A DNA stretch of 64,000 nt from Piper betle. Taxonomy: Eukaryota > Streptophyta > Magnoliopsida > Piperales > Piperaceae. The stretch covers positions 1-64,000 of the forward strand of contig JAURVB010002672.1 of NCBI GenBank assembly GCA_033002965.1, in the 5' to 3' direction. The position numbers and the translations under genes are program-made. The notes under the pieces are model-generated. The model worked only from the letters and a program-made list of their open reading frames with translations. It did not search any database and had not been told where the DNA came from. Of the stretch, positions 25,701 to 37,311 are shown piece after piece (position 1 is the stretch's first letter; every line of letters begins with the position of its first letter).

Positions 25701-27143
25701 ATCAATATTAAGTTTATTAACACATTTGACTTCAAAATAAAACATCTTAGTTTCCAAAATAAAGGAACATAAATATGCTCTATTTCTACTATTCAAATTA
25801 AGTGCATTAATCACTAAGCAAGTAACTAAATAAACAACATATCATGTCTAATTTAATTAACTAAAACAAGTCAACAAGTATTTGTGACTAATATGATTGG
25901 CATAATAATTCAACAAATCAGCCATTAATAATCAAGTACATGACCAAGCAAATCAAATATAACTACATCTAGCTGGTCATGAAGGCATTAAGTAAAAGTA
26001 ACGAGTAATTCAAGTCAATCAAGAGTCGTTAAATAATATGTAAATCATTAAGCAAGTCAACGAATTATCAAACTATCAAAAATAATTTAATTAACTAAAA
26101 CAGGTCAATGACTACAAGAATCCATCAATGACATAGTTTATAATGTAATAATTCATCAAATTAACAACTAGTAATCAAGTAAATGACTAACTAAATCAAA
26201 TAAATCAATTAAACCTGATTAACTATCATAAAATTAATCAAGTCATTCAAAGAAAATAAATCTAATTAATAAATCAGCAATGTAATCATTCATCCAAAAA
26301 TTAATTATAACAAAATTGATGAAATATAATTATTAATACTGTGATTAACAATAATAAACATTGAACAACAATGATCTTACTACCATCGCCGCCCTTCGAC
26401 TACCGGTATTTGTCGAAGCCTTGGAAGCTTGTCCAGATTTGCCTCTTTGAGGACCCCTTATATTTACCCTTCAAAAAAGCTGTTGTTCGCCTTGCACCGA
26501 AGCCGAAGGAATCATTGTCGGACTTGCTGCGACTGCTAAATCGGTTGGTGTTGCCGAGTCAGTTGGTATCTTCGGAAGAGTCGCCGCATGCACATGACCG
26601 GTTCGCTCCACATGAGCTGTCCATGTCTGATGGCCCTGACCATCTGACTCCATGGATGATGGCAATGTCGAGTAGTCGACACCGGAGTTGGAAGAGGATA
26701 AGACGTCGAGGTTGTCGCCGGGGCAGATGAGTTGTGAAGTTATCGTCTGGAATTTGTGCAAGAGCAAGAAGATGGGATTTTGGGAGGGACTTGCACGTAC
26801 ACCAAACACCGCCATAGTTACCACGTCAGTGCCATCTGGCAGCAATGAGGAGATCCCAACTCACAGGCTCCCGGCGAAGGGAATGACCGGAGATTGCCGC
26901 CGGTGACAACATGCCACGGTGCTGCCAGAGAGGGGGTTGCCGCCGGCGCTGTTGGGTAGGTGAGGTGAAAATGAGGAGCCGAGGAGGGGTCACGGTTTTT
27001 GTTTTTACTGTCGGGCTGTTGGCGGACTTGACTAAACCCGGCTGACATGGCGGCAACTCGGTCGGATAAGTTTTGACAACCATTAGTCGGATGGCACACA
27101 TGAGAAAGCTGTCCAAAGTCTGTGGGACTGATGCCCACCCATA
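22776..27143 (-). mobile_element. hAT DNA transposon, full length but dead
   Basis: The left terminus TAGGGTGGATGCCC (22776) and the right terminus read inverted, TATGGGTGGGCAT (from 27143), are imperfect inverted repeats of the hAT TAGGG(T)GG type. Flanks AAGACTGTT (left) and AAGGACGTT (right) are a decayed 8-bp-class duplication. The copia frame rejoins across it. The interior holds a BED/hAT transposase remnant at 23600-25560. The 26371-27140 part is GC-rich with several overlapping short frames, likely the untranslated or first-exon region. Confidence 0.8.
23600..25560 (-). pseudogene. hAT transposase pseudogene (BED finger to dimerisation domain)
   Basis: On the minus strand the order is as follows. 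A decayed BED zinc finger (AICQYC at about 25515) comes first. Next is a catalytic-region stretch with HIRCAHILNL (about 24820) and RWNLTYKMIDVALAF (about 24650). Last is the hAT C-terminal dimerisation region (WWKLN near 23930, then STVASGSALT and LICTQNWLR to about 23730). The dimerisation part is split over two frames near 23900. Many stops are present. This is the transposase of the enclosing hAT element. Confidence 0.85.
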
Positions 27144-27300
27144 AGGACGTTAAAATATGAATCTTTTGGATATCACTTGCTAACGGATAAATTAGAAGTG
27201 TCTATAGGAGAATTCAATTTATTTTTATGTAGATTGTATAATTTAGCTTGTGTTCGACACCCCCAAACATCCAACTCTCTTAAATTAGTTTCATGTCAAT

Positions 27301-30300
27301 CTAGGGGTGCCTATGGTGTTTGGTCGGGTATTACCAAAATCAAACCCGTTAATTACTTCAGCTTGAGAATCCAAACTCAATTATTTATCATTTGAATTTA
27401 AACTATTCGAACCCAAAACTGACCATTTAAACCCGACTAAGCATTAAGTAATAAAGTTAGATGATAATTAATTGACTATTGGAACTAATTGTCATCAATT
27501 AAAGAAACCCAACCGTATGAAGGTATTAAGCTACTCAAAGTAAAAGCTAATAAAGCTTCACATGGAGTGTTTGCAGTTTTAATCACAAAATTTTATAAAC
27601 TCCCAAGAAAAAGCTAACTGGTCTCTCCTTCCTGCTAGTCCAAAAAATAATGGTCGAAGAGGTCGTGCAGCAGCCATCTCAAGGTCTAGCAAAATTCTGT
27701 AAAAGAAGCAAATTGAAGCTCAGTGATTTTACCAACTAGCTAAGAAAATGCAACTATCTCACAACCATTCCACCAAGAGAATAGAAAAGGCAGTAGAATG
27801 AAGATGTTAATCGACAATACTTACCTAACGAAGCAAGTGCAGAAGATTCCACAAAATAGCGGTTCGCATCCCTGTATAGAAAAATTGAACATTAGATGGA
27901 CAGAAATAGATGACATTCAGAAGTCATTAACAATTTTGACAAATGAACGCCGGAAAGAAGGGAGAAGATACCCAAAAAGTTCCCTAGCAAGATACAAAAG
28001 TTTATACTTCATTTCTATGATAGATACACAAACACCCAAAAGAAATTAGAAATGAAAGTACCCAGCTTCACCTAATATCGGAAGACTCTTATGTTCAAAA
28101 TGAAGGTAAAAACCGACAATATTTTTTCTCATACTCAAAATAAGCACAAACTACATGGCTGAAATCTATGCCATTTTGTTAAGTTAAACAAACGAAGATT
28201 TCCATATAAGATTTTACTCGTTCAAAAAAAGAGTATCATCTTCTATATGACTTTCACTCACAAAATTATATAACACTATGAATGTAGCTCAAAAAGCGAC
28301 TCCGTAGAACTCAATCACGAACATTGTGCCCAGATCAATCATGTCAAAATAAAAAAGTTCAAATATCACCCACATCATACACCTTGCCCCATCTAATACT
28401 TGTCATGGAACAGAGTAAAATCGGATTGAACATCTGCAAGATGAAGAAAAAGTACATGTAAATCTTAGGTCAGGCAAGTAACAACAGTTTTAAAAAATAA
28501 TTAACTATTTTACGAACTAAACAAATAGTCATCATGTGATAAGATTACCTTCTTTGCCCCCATATATCCAATTTTGTGCCCACATTAAAGCTTCAATTGC
28601 TGCCGTTACTAATGCAGTTAACTAATGCACTTCTATGATTAGAAATCCACTGGTACTGAAAGCAGATTCAGATGCCACTGTAGAAATTGGGATAGCCAAT
28701 ATATCTCTAGCAATTAAAGAGACAGTAGGATACTTTGAACAATTATTTTTCCACCAACCAAGAATATCAAAATCTGTAAGTCTAGGAATAACATTCCCTT
28801 CTAAATAGTAGCCCAACTCTAATTTACTTTGCACAAAGCTCATTGTACTAGAGATGAAAGAGTCAAAAGCAGCAAGGAAATCCATTGCAGAAGCTCCCCC
28901 AATCATAGTTGCAAAAATCGGAATCAGAGATTAAATTTGATTGGAAGGAAATCATTAAATCAGATTGATTCATTAAAAATTGAACAAAAATTATTTCACT
29001 TGAATCTGTCAAAATCGATGAATATTAGTTATAAAACATATTATTTTGATGTTATGGTATTCATTATATTTTATGGTATTTTTTTATATTTTTTGGATAT
29101 TTTTTTAATTATTTGCAGTTAGTTATTCTTTTTAATTCAAGTTGGACTCGAGTCTACTTTTAATTCCGAGAATTCCACCAACCATTTATTTCCCCCGATC
29201 TCTTTACGCGTCGTTGATGTGTCCTCCGGCTGCCATGCTGCCATGCCGCCCATCATAGGCAACACCCCCCCCTCCCCCGGTCGGCCCAAACCATTCCCCG
29301 CCAAGTCTGCCCCGCCCCTCAACGTTGCCGCCGCTGCTTAGCCCAATCTGCCCTGCCCCAGCTTCAACAATCTAGGTTTTTTTTAATTTCACTTTTACTC
29401 ATGCCTAATAGATTTATTAGTTGTCATTTACCTATAAAAACCAATTTTTGCTGATTTAAATTGGCCGATTTTGTGTCCGATTTTTTGTATAGGCGATTCA
29501 CCATCTTTTTTGAATCGGACACCAACCGAGCTAATTTAAATTGGTCAATTCCATTCAAAATTGGCCGATTTTTACAACTATTCCCCCAATACTTGTAAAT
29601 AAAGGGTCAGTTGGTGCACTCTCTAAATTCAACTTGTTTTGATACTCATTGAGTAAGTCATACAAACCATTACGTACTTTACTATATTATTCCACGTCTG
29701 CCATACCCCCTTCATTGTATATAATAGGATAGAAGCACTCAATCATCTTCAGCTTGTATCTTCAATCTAAAACACGACCAAATGCCAGCACAAGAGAACT
29801 TATTTACCAATACTTCTTAAATTTAGCATGCATATTATCAGCCATCTCTGTAATCACTGCTATTTAGAGCATTTCCATTTTTCTAGAGCCATTCTTATCT
29901 CACACACTTTGGGAAAAAACAAGCTAGCAGTAGGATAAGTTGTTCCAGAAAATAATTCAATAGCATCATGCAAATTTTTGAATTGGTCTCATATTTATTT
30001 AGCTTTGTCCCAATCATCATCAGTTGGTGCACATTCATACAACCTCTCAAGTTGTTTTAAACTAGCAAAGACATCTTCATATTTCAGTGCAATATCAAGC
30101 ATATGAAAGGTTGGATTCCATTTAGTTTTACAATCCAAAGTCACCTTCCTTGTGGTAGAAATTCGAAGTTGATTAGCTACTTCTGCAAATTTTTCCACTT
30201 TTGATGTTCCTCCTGTCCAAATACTAACATTTTCATGAATCTTATATATAGAGTCACTTATAGCATCAAGTCCACTTTGCACAATTATGTTAAGAATATG

Positions 30301-30455
30301 AGCAGAACACCTCATATGAAATATTCTTCCATCAAGCATAAGTGAACTATTCTCTGAAAGAGTGAATCTTAGCATGTCAATCATTGAATCATTAGTATTA
30401 CATTCACGTACTGCTACTGTAGAGACCTTTCTATCAAGATTCCAGGCTAAGAGAG
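27301..30455 (-). pseudogene. Second hAT transposase pseudogene
   Basis: The 3' end of the element is probably near 27301, where TAGGGGTGCC resembles a hAT terminus. From 30455 downward on the minus strand come NWNLDRKVSTV-like text, then an open piece 30384-29995 with FHMRCSAHILNIIVQSGLD and KWNPTFHMLDIALKYEDVF, and a broken middle to 29583. The dimerisation region follows at 28903-28625 (DILGWWKNN, then AIPISTVASESAFS). A 679-bp element interrupts it at 28904-29582. The upstream end is cut by an LTR start at 30456, and the N-terminal BED finger is not visible. The stretch 27310-28530 is non-coding. Confidence 0.82.
28904..29582. mobile_element. Non-autonomous hAT-type element (679 bp) with LTR-like interior
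   Basis: A perfect 8-bp target duplication CCCCCAAT (28896-28903 and 29583-29590) flanks inverted termini. The left one reads CATAGTTGCAAAAATCGG, and the right one read inverted is AATAGTTGTAAAAATCGG, matching at 16 of 18 positions. It has no transposase. About 29016-29170 resembles the GC-rich gypsy LTR segment at 50650-50790 ('ttattttatgg', 'attttt..ggaattt', then GACTCGAGT), and a C-rich block follows as it does there. This suggests capture of LTR sequence. Confidence 0.85.
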
Positions 30456-32862
30456 TGTAAAACTCAGGCCCGTTTGATGGTTTTTGAGTCAGTACGATCT
30501 TGACCGGGATTAGGTTAGTTGAGTCCAGCCATTTAATTTATAGTCCAGTAGAGTCAATTCTAGTTAAATGTTAGGACCGAGTCCCTCACACGTCTTGTTT
30601 GCTTGATGTGTTTGGAACCCCTTTCAGCCCGTTCCAACCTCTGTAGGACCCATAACACGGTTCCCAAGGTCATTCCTTCCACCTTAGGGAGAAAACCCTA
30701 ATTGCGCATGCACAGGTGCAACGGCGCCCTCCTAGAACTCTTGCGCTCGAAATTGTGAGTTTAGGTTTTATAGTGTTGGCACAAAGGTGCCAGGAGTGCG
30801 CCCTTGTGCCCAATCCACCCTGGTTTGGGTCAGCTATGCTGGTGACGTCAGCAAACCATGCTTTTTATGGTTTGGGTCACAAAAGCCAATGCCCTTCCAC
30901 CCTTCTAGTGCCCTTCCGTTGGTAGTTTTTTCCTTTTCTATAAAATTCCCCCTTCTCCTCTTTTTACTTTTTCTCTTGCTTAGTTTGACCCCTCCCATCC
31001 TCCTTCTCTTCATTCCTTATCTTTTCCTTGCTCTCCTAGGCCTCCCCAAGCCTTCCTTGGGTCTTAGAGTTGTAGGTCTTCGTGTAGGAAGCCCAAGAGA
31101 CCTCCTTTTGTGCTTTGGTGGTAAGTTCACCCCCACCCTTGGTGTGTTGTCCTTGTGTTTGCTTGTTGGTTCTCCGTGTGATGTTCTCTATTTATTTTTG
31201 TGATATTTTTTTCATGTAGTTGGGCTTGTTATGAACATTTAGGTGGTAGTTTCATTCTTTTCCATGCTACATTAATTAGTTATGTATTTTTTATCATGAC
31301 TTAGTTGTATGTTTGCACAGCCTTGGCTGATCTCCTATAACTCATGTTTTACGTTGTCTTTTTGCATACTATTAGTTCCATCTTGTTTATAAGAGATATA
31401 TTTACAATGTTGATGAAGCATGTCTCTCTTGTTTCAGCCTATATCATTATATATAGGAGCCAAAATTAGAGAAAGGTGACAGCTTTACTGCTTGTTGTAG
31501 CCTATTTGTCAGTTTCCCTAATTTAGGTATCCTTTGCATACCATATTTTGCATAATTGTTGTATTATGTGTTGGATATGTTGTATTAAAATATCAAACTA
31601 AAATGACCTTATTAAAGACCTGAAAAAAACCCCTACCCATTGTATGTGTATGTTCTATTTCTTGTACGATTTGCTATGTTGTGTGCTTTGTTGTGTTATG
31701 TTTCTGGAAAATTGGTGTGTGGCCCAGGAATACTAATCCCAACACCCTAGCCGAACTTTAATTGCTCTTGTTTACCATGTTGGCCTATGGGCCAGCACTT
31801 GGTAATTTTTATGCCAAACACTTAAGAGTATTAGGACCCAGTGGCCTAAATTTTAGCTTATTTGGACATCATTTGTCTATTCTAAAAATCATCTGATTAA
31901 GTTTGTTTAACGAAACCCTAAGTTTGGACTTTTCGACTAAAGGTACATGAAACCCTAAACCCTAATTAAGGTTATGTAATCAGGTTTAACACTCTACTAA
32001 GCAAGTTAATTAGGCTAAATAAGTTTTCTGAGTCATGCATGTGTAGAGGTGTTATCTCATTTTACATGTTTCATATGGTGGACCATAAATACTAAACTCA
32101 TATGGCTAGGCTTATGCAAATAGAACATCCTAAATATGTCATAGTTTTAGGGGATATTCTATGGAACTTTCTCTAGAAATTTTAGTCTCTTTTATAACTT
32201 GGACACATTTAGGATGTCCCAGCCATAGGAGTCTTTGCATGCATTTTAGGTTTTGTTTGTGCATTTGAATCCCTTAGGTTTTCCTCTTCTAATACCTTGA
32301 GTGGCCTAAGTCATGTAGGCCGATTTTGCATTTTAATGGGTTATGAATTATCATCTCAAAGTTTATCCTTTCGATTCGATACGCGAACGGGCCAACAAAC
32401 CGAATCGAGGTGTTTCAATAAACATGCTGTCATTGACTAGATTCCAACTCATGCATAATACCATCACATTATCGTTATGTATTCTGGATCTTGTGCATGG
32501 ATATCTCAGTAATTGTAATTATGCCTATTGAGCATATTGTGATTATGACGATGTGTGTATGGAGAAATTTTTGTTTCATTTCAGTTTTTCTAGTGGACAA
32601 TGAGTTGTCCATTTATCAATTTGTTATTTCATGTATTAGTTATTTAGGCCTCAGTGGCACACATTGCTGATGTGTTTTCTTATATTTATGTAGGTGAGTT
32701 ATTGTGGCGTTAGCCAGCTTAGGTGCTCAAATCATAAGGAGACTGGAGAATATTGGGCTATGTTGTTTTGTGTTTGCTACCTTTTATTTTATTTTGTGTA
32801 TTTCTTCCCTCTTGCTTTGTGAGGTGGTGTCATTGGTGCAATGATGTGATGTGAGGTATGGA
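30456..32862 (+). repeat. Gypsy-type LTR (TGTAAAA family), plus orientation
   Basis: It starts TGTAAAACTCAGG, interrupting a hAT pseudogene. The segment with 'gagacctcc' (31100) and 'aggtgacagct' (31475) matches the inverted copy at about 5.6-6.1 kb. The part at 32150-32417 matches 34540-34821, and an LTR-end-like ...CGAGGTGTTTCA is at 32417. The rest to 32862 resembles later LTR text of related copies. No matching 5-bp duplication was found for GAGAG (30451-30455). A 138-codon open frame (30787-31203) has no recognisable domain. Confidence 0.6.
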
Positions 32863-34031
32863 TGTAACACTTAGATTCGGCCTGCAGAGGGAACCAAATT
32901 AAACTAATAAATTTCAGGATACTAATTATAATCAATTAAAATCAAGAACTAACAAAAGAAAGGCTACCCACTCAAGGCATCAAAAGATAGAACCCAAGGG
33001 ATTCTACTGCACAGATAACATCAATATGCATACAATGGGTTTGTTTTAAAATTAAACACGCACAAAAATTATTCTTGCGTAGTTTATTTAATTAATAAGC
33101 ATTTAGCGCATGATCGTAGGAGTCTCGGACATGACCCAAATTTATAAGTTCAAATTTTCTATTGTTACAACTTTACTTAGATGATTTATGTAGTGTTTTG
33201 TAACTCACAATTAGCAAATGCACAAAACACAACCCAAATATCAATAAAGGTGTAAATTTTATATAAATATTAAATTTTTATAATGATCCAACATATAAAA
33301 CATATTGAATAATATACTAAAATAATCAAAATGAGATAACTTACATGATCTATCAAGGATCTCCATGAAACAAATGCCAAACATGCAAAACAACAAGAGG
33401 GAAGAAAAGCATGGGAAGGGAAAGGAGAAGAAAAGGGAGGAAAAGGGGGAGAAGTGGGAAAAAAGAGAGGTTAAAAGGGGAGAGGGTGGCGGCCCAGGGC
33501 GAGAGGAGAAAGGGAAAAGAGAAGGAGAGGGACAAAAGAGGAGGCAGCTAGGCTTTATTGAAAAAACCCTACACCGTCCATGTCGTCTAGCAATTTTCCC
33601 ACATGTTCACTTCATGCACCGGGGCAACGGGGCTCAAAGGGGTCCCTTCCACCGAGCACTTAGCCACGGCAAGGAAAATAGGGGAGAAAAAGGAAAAGGG
33701 AAGGAGGGGAAGGAGGGAAGAGAAGAGAAAAGAAGGAAAAAGAGGCGCCTACTTCTACAACATTACTTGGGCTTGAGGGTACGCCGAGGATACATACGAC
33801 ATGACTCTAATATGACACACAACCCTAGACTAACTAAACACTCTGAACAACAACAAGGCTATAACTTGGCAATTGGGGGTTAATACTCAACAGCATACAT
33901 GCCCAAGTCCACAACAACACAAAAGGACCCGACTTAGCATTAACCCGATCTACCGGCCCAACTGCACACAAACTGAGTTGAACTAAAACAAACCTATCTA
34001 AAAATATTGGACTGATGGGACTGATTTTACA
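32863..34031 (-). mobile_element. Gypsy-type LTR, minus orientation (1169 bp)
   Basis: On the minus strand it starts TGTAAAATCAGTCC (34031) and ends with AGTGTTACA at 32863, with GGCCGAATC just before, like the LTR ends at 34821 and 36598. The flanks ATGGA and TTGGG do not form a clear target duplication. It carries a strongly purine-rich plus strand at 33395-33540. The 172-codon open frame there (33365-33883) is low-complexity Lys/Glu/Gly and not credible as a gene. Confidence 0.6.
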
Positions 34032-34821
34032 TTGGGAACTTGGGCTGTTTTTTAAATGCAACCAAGATTTTCGTATTAGTGTTTTGATAATTCCTAACTA
34101 TGTCTTTATATTTTATAGAAAGAATAATTCCTAACTATCCCTTTATATTCCTAACTATGTGTTTATAATTCCTAACTCGCACACAAATTTACCATATTTT
34201 GTGTCAGAATTTTCTAAGCCTCAAAGTCCTAGAACTAAAGGTTAAATAAATCTCAGGAACACTAAACCATGTTAGTTGTGTAGGTACCTAGAACAAAGAA
34301 GAAACATAGGTAGGATGAGGTTCTCGACTTTGTTTTAAAGAATGAAAGGCTCATGTGAAGACCAGGCAAACCAATAACCTGAAAAATGCAAAATGTTGTT
34401 GTAAATGATTTGTGTTGTGATGTGGATGGGGTAAAACACCTCTTGAATGTTTATTCATGTGGAAATAAAATTTTTGGAATGTTCTATGAGTGGTTTTATA
34501 TTTTGTGAATTATGTCGGTTCGTGAAAATTTTTCCAACATCCTAGTTATGGGGGAGAGTGCCAAATTCTCTCCAAGAATTTCAGTCTCTTTTATAATTTA
34601 GATACATTTAGGTATCCTATTTACATGAGCTCAGCCATGTTTCAGTGCATGCATTTTGGGTATTTTATCTGCGCAATAGAATCCCTCAAGTTTATGTATT
34701 CTAATACCTTGTGTGGTCAAGGTCCCTGTGGGTAGGTTTTACATTTAATAGATTATGAATTAGTATCCCAAAGTTTATTACTTTGATTCGATTTACAAGT
34801 GAGCCGAATTAGGATACTACA
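34032..34821 (+). repeat. Gypsy-type LTR 3' portion
   Basis: The last ~280 bases parallel 32150-32417 and end GCCGAATTAGGATACTACA, abutting a copia LTR at 34822. The 5' part is unlike the known LTR starts, so this copy is truncated or rearranged. Confidence 0.5.
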
Positions 34822-35064
34822 CTACGAGTTCAATTTCAAGTTGCTACTTGTGTTTGAGAATAAGTAAGAACCATGCAAATAGCAAAGTGCCCTAGAACTT
34901 GTGTATGCTCAACTTCCAACCGCAACCAAGTCAAAGTCAAAGAAGTTAAGTTAGTGTGCAAATAAGTGAATAATCAAATAAAAGAAAGCACACACTATGA
35001 GGGAGAAGAGAGAGAAAATAAACAATTTCTCAAGAGGTTCCCATGTTGGTATGTCCTCTCTTCT

Positions 35065-36598
35065 TGTAAAACTTCCTGCATTTTAGACATAGGAAGGCAT
35101 TGGTGGTGTTTCATTGGATCCCTCCGTAGTTGGGTCATTTAGCCTTGTTTTCTATATGTGTTTAATAAAACAGCAAAGGTTGAGACTTCTTGATGATTTT
35201 CAAAAGATAAGATCCAGAAAGTAATTATTAAATCCTCTCTTAATCCTATATGTAATATAGGGGTTACGGCTTTTACGAGGAAGGGTGTGTACAAGATGTG
35301 TGGACCGCACTAGTAATCCTTCAAACCTTAAGGTAGTGTGGAGTATAACAGTACTGCATAACGTAGCATATTTCTAGAATTTGTGGCACTAACTTAATTC
35401 TCCTTTTGCCACTGTAAGTACCATGGCGGGTAGAGGATGTAAGGGCATAAATTTTGTATATATGAATATGAATATTAGTCGTGTGTGTGCTCTAGCACTC
35501 ATTTTAAGTATGTTTTCTTACCACCTAGTGTGAGGCAATTCTGAAGTTTCCTAAGTTCCTGTGGGTAATGAAATACCTATTTGCCAGCTTACTGGTTTGC
35601 TGGTAGATATTTGAACAAATAATCAAATTTATTTGATTACTGACGTGGTTTTCTATTATATTTAAGTGAGGTTCCCTAGCGTTGATCGACCTCGGTGCAT
35701 AGATCAAGTGGCTCAGTGGTGGTGGTGGCAAGACCATGTGCTATGTTGTCTGTTTTGAGACTATATATGTTGTAGATGACTATATGATAGGCAAGTGCCC
35801 TACATGAACTTTGTGTAATTCGGATGTATATCATGATGGTTGTACTAAGCATGTTTTATCGTTATATTATTATATTATTGTTGTGGAGCTGCAATACTTT
35901 GGGGCAAAGCTAACCATCATTTATAGGATATATAAGCCCCAGAGTCATGGAACATGACAAGGGGCTAAGTTAGGTATACGAAACATATTTGGTTGCAGCT
36001 GTTTGTGTGTTAGAGTAGTATGGGTGGAGGAGCTTATGGTTCACACCGACCAAAGACCCACGTGAAGTCCAAGTATTAGGGTTTGATGACCTAATACTTG
36101 ATGATGTTGTGTACTTTCTCTAACGCTTTAATTAGTGCTTGCATAGGGTGTGTGGAACAGGTAACCATGACCTTTGTTTAAATACTCACATCATCCACAT
36201 GTAACTAATAAGAAGACTTAAACCAATCACTTGAACTAAGTAGTAAGAATATGATATACGCAACAACATGCAACCTTAAAAATGTAGTGGGGTGTGCTTC
36301 TTCTACTGTTGGGAGTGATCATCGCATTTTTAAAATTATCACTCATAGTCGTAGTGGAGGTTTTGGCTCTGTTATGTCTAGGGATGTTCATAGATGATTA
36401 CTTTAAGTCTAAGATCTACCTTTGTAGTACAAACTCTGCACGTATTCTATGAAAATCAAGTCTGGTGTCTATCTTAAGCCTCCACAGAGGGTTGAGATCT
36501 GCTTCCTTAAAGTCTGCATGTGATAGCCCAATGAGTAGCTTCCAAATTATAATATCATGATTTGGTTTATCCCTTTGGGCCGAATTGGGGGTGTTACA
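35065..36598 (+). mobile_element. Solo LTR, gypsy type (1534 bp)
   Basis: It starts TGTAAAACTTCC and ends GGGGGTGTTACA, with a perfect 5-bp target duplication CTTCT (35060-35064 and 36599-36603). It lies inside the copia LTR, whose sequence resumes exactly as in the uninterrupted copy near 42820 ('ctcaccaagtc'). Confidence 0.92.
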
Positions 36599-36812
36599 CT
36601 TCTAGCTCACTAAGTCCTTTGGTTGGGTAGGGCTTCATAACTTCATTATAGTAACCAACTTGTAAAACCTACAAGTTGCAACAAGACCACCTTACAAGCA
36701 CCATATTCTAAGGAATTTGCACTCACAAACCCCCCTTCAAGCACTCCACACATGCCAAGGAAGCTTGAACTCCAACCTCTATGGAGCCTCCAACATGCTT
36801 TCCTTTTTCAAC

Positions 36813-37311
36813 TGTGAGATCCTTCAATGTAGTCTCACATCTAATACCTATTAGGGTAAGATTTTAACCTACTAGGGTAAGATCTTAACCTACTAGGTAA
36901 GATCTTATTTAAAAGTGAGAATTGACTATACATCTTCAATTTCGGTTAACCACTTTTAAAGGGAAGGGCTCACTAAGTTGCACTTTTAATGAGGTCCTTA
37001 TAAATGGTATTAGAGCAACCTGGTTCCGTGTTAGATGGTGGGCTCGACTATGGACATTAGTTAGGCTATTGGTCACGTGCCAGAGTAGGACGTGAGCTGG
37101 GGCTAGCAATAAGCGAAGTGTAGGAATTTTAAGGACAAAATTTCCTAAGATGGGTGGAATGTGAAATCCTTCAACTTAGTCCCACATTTAATACCTACTG
37201 GGGTAAGATCTTGTTTATAAGTGAAAATGGACTATAAATCTTTAACACCAATTAACTATTTTTCAAGGGATGACTTAAGCCTATTAAGTCACACTTTTAG
37301 TTGGGTACACC
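36813..37311 (+). mobile_element. TRIM retrotransposon (499 bp), older copy
   Basis: LTRs lie at 36813-37002 and 37160-37311, both starting TGTGA. The primer-binding site TGGTATTAGAGC (37005-37016) has one mismatch. The internal segment ('ccgtgttagatggtgggct') is the same as in the TRIM at 653. The target duplication is TCAAC (36808-36812) versus CCAAC (37312-37316), one mismatch. The LTRs are clearly diverged and LTR1 has an internal tandem triplication, so it is much older than the 653 copy. It interrupts a copia LTR. Confidence 0.88.
36846..36907 (+). repeat. Tandem triplication of a 20-21 bp unit
   Basis: Three units of the form ACCTACTAGGGTAAGATCTTA lie in the 5' LTR of the TRIM. The 3' LTR has a single unit, so the expansion happened after insertion. 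Confidence 0.85.

Larger units (their letters stand above)
18300..27295 (-). pseudogene. Ty1/copia integrase-RT-RNase H pseudogene, split twice
   Basis: On the minus strand the pieces are colinear with copia Pol. The end of integrase lies at 27295-27150. The post-integrase linker is at 22770-22500. The RT start is at 22420-22190, with KEELKSME and a WVFKTK motif. The RT core is at about 22110-21850, with MDVK then AFLNGEL and an in-frame stop. The catalytic-region strand is at 21880-21855 and 19320-19250, followed by the rest of RT (19304-19086) and RNase H with a SLMYAQ-like motif (19000-18380). The gene is interrupted by a hAT element (22776-27143) and by a solo LTR (19330-21849), and the frame continues across both junctions. 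Multiple stops elsewhere show it is dead. No 5' LTR or gag was found beyond 27295. Confidence 0.85.

Noticed and set aside
26371..27138. Overlapping frames of 70-124 codons on both strands
   Set aside because: They lie inside the hAT element near its terminus. The products have no domain and GC-rich composition explains the open frames.
31949..31965. Telomere-like CCCTAAA units
   Set aside because: Only two to three units are present inside an LTR, so it is not an interstitial telomere array.
33365..33883. 172-codon open frame rich in Lys, Glu and Gly
   Set aside because: It is produced by a purine-rich tract in a minus-strand LTR and has no recognisable domain.
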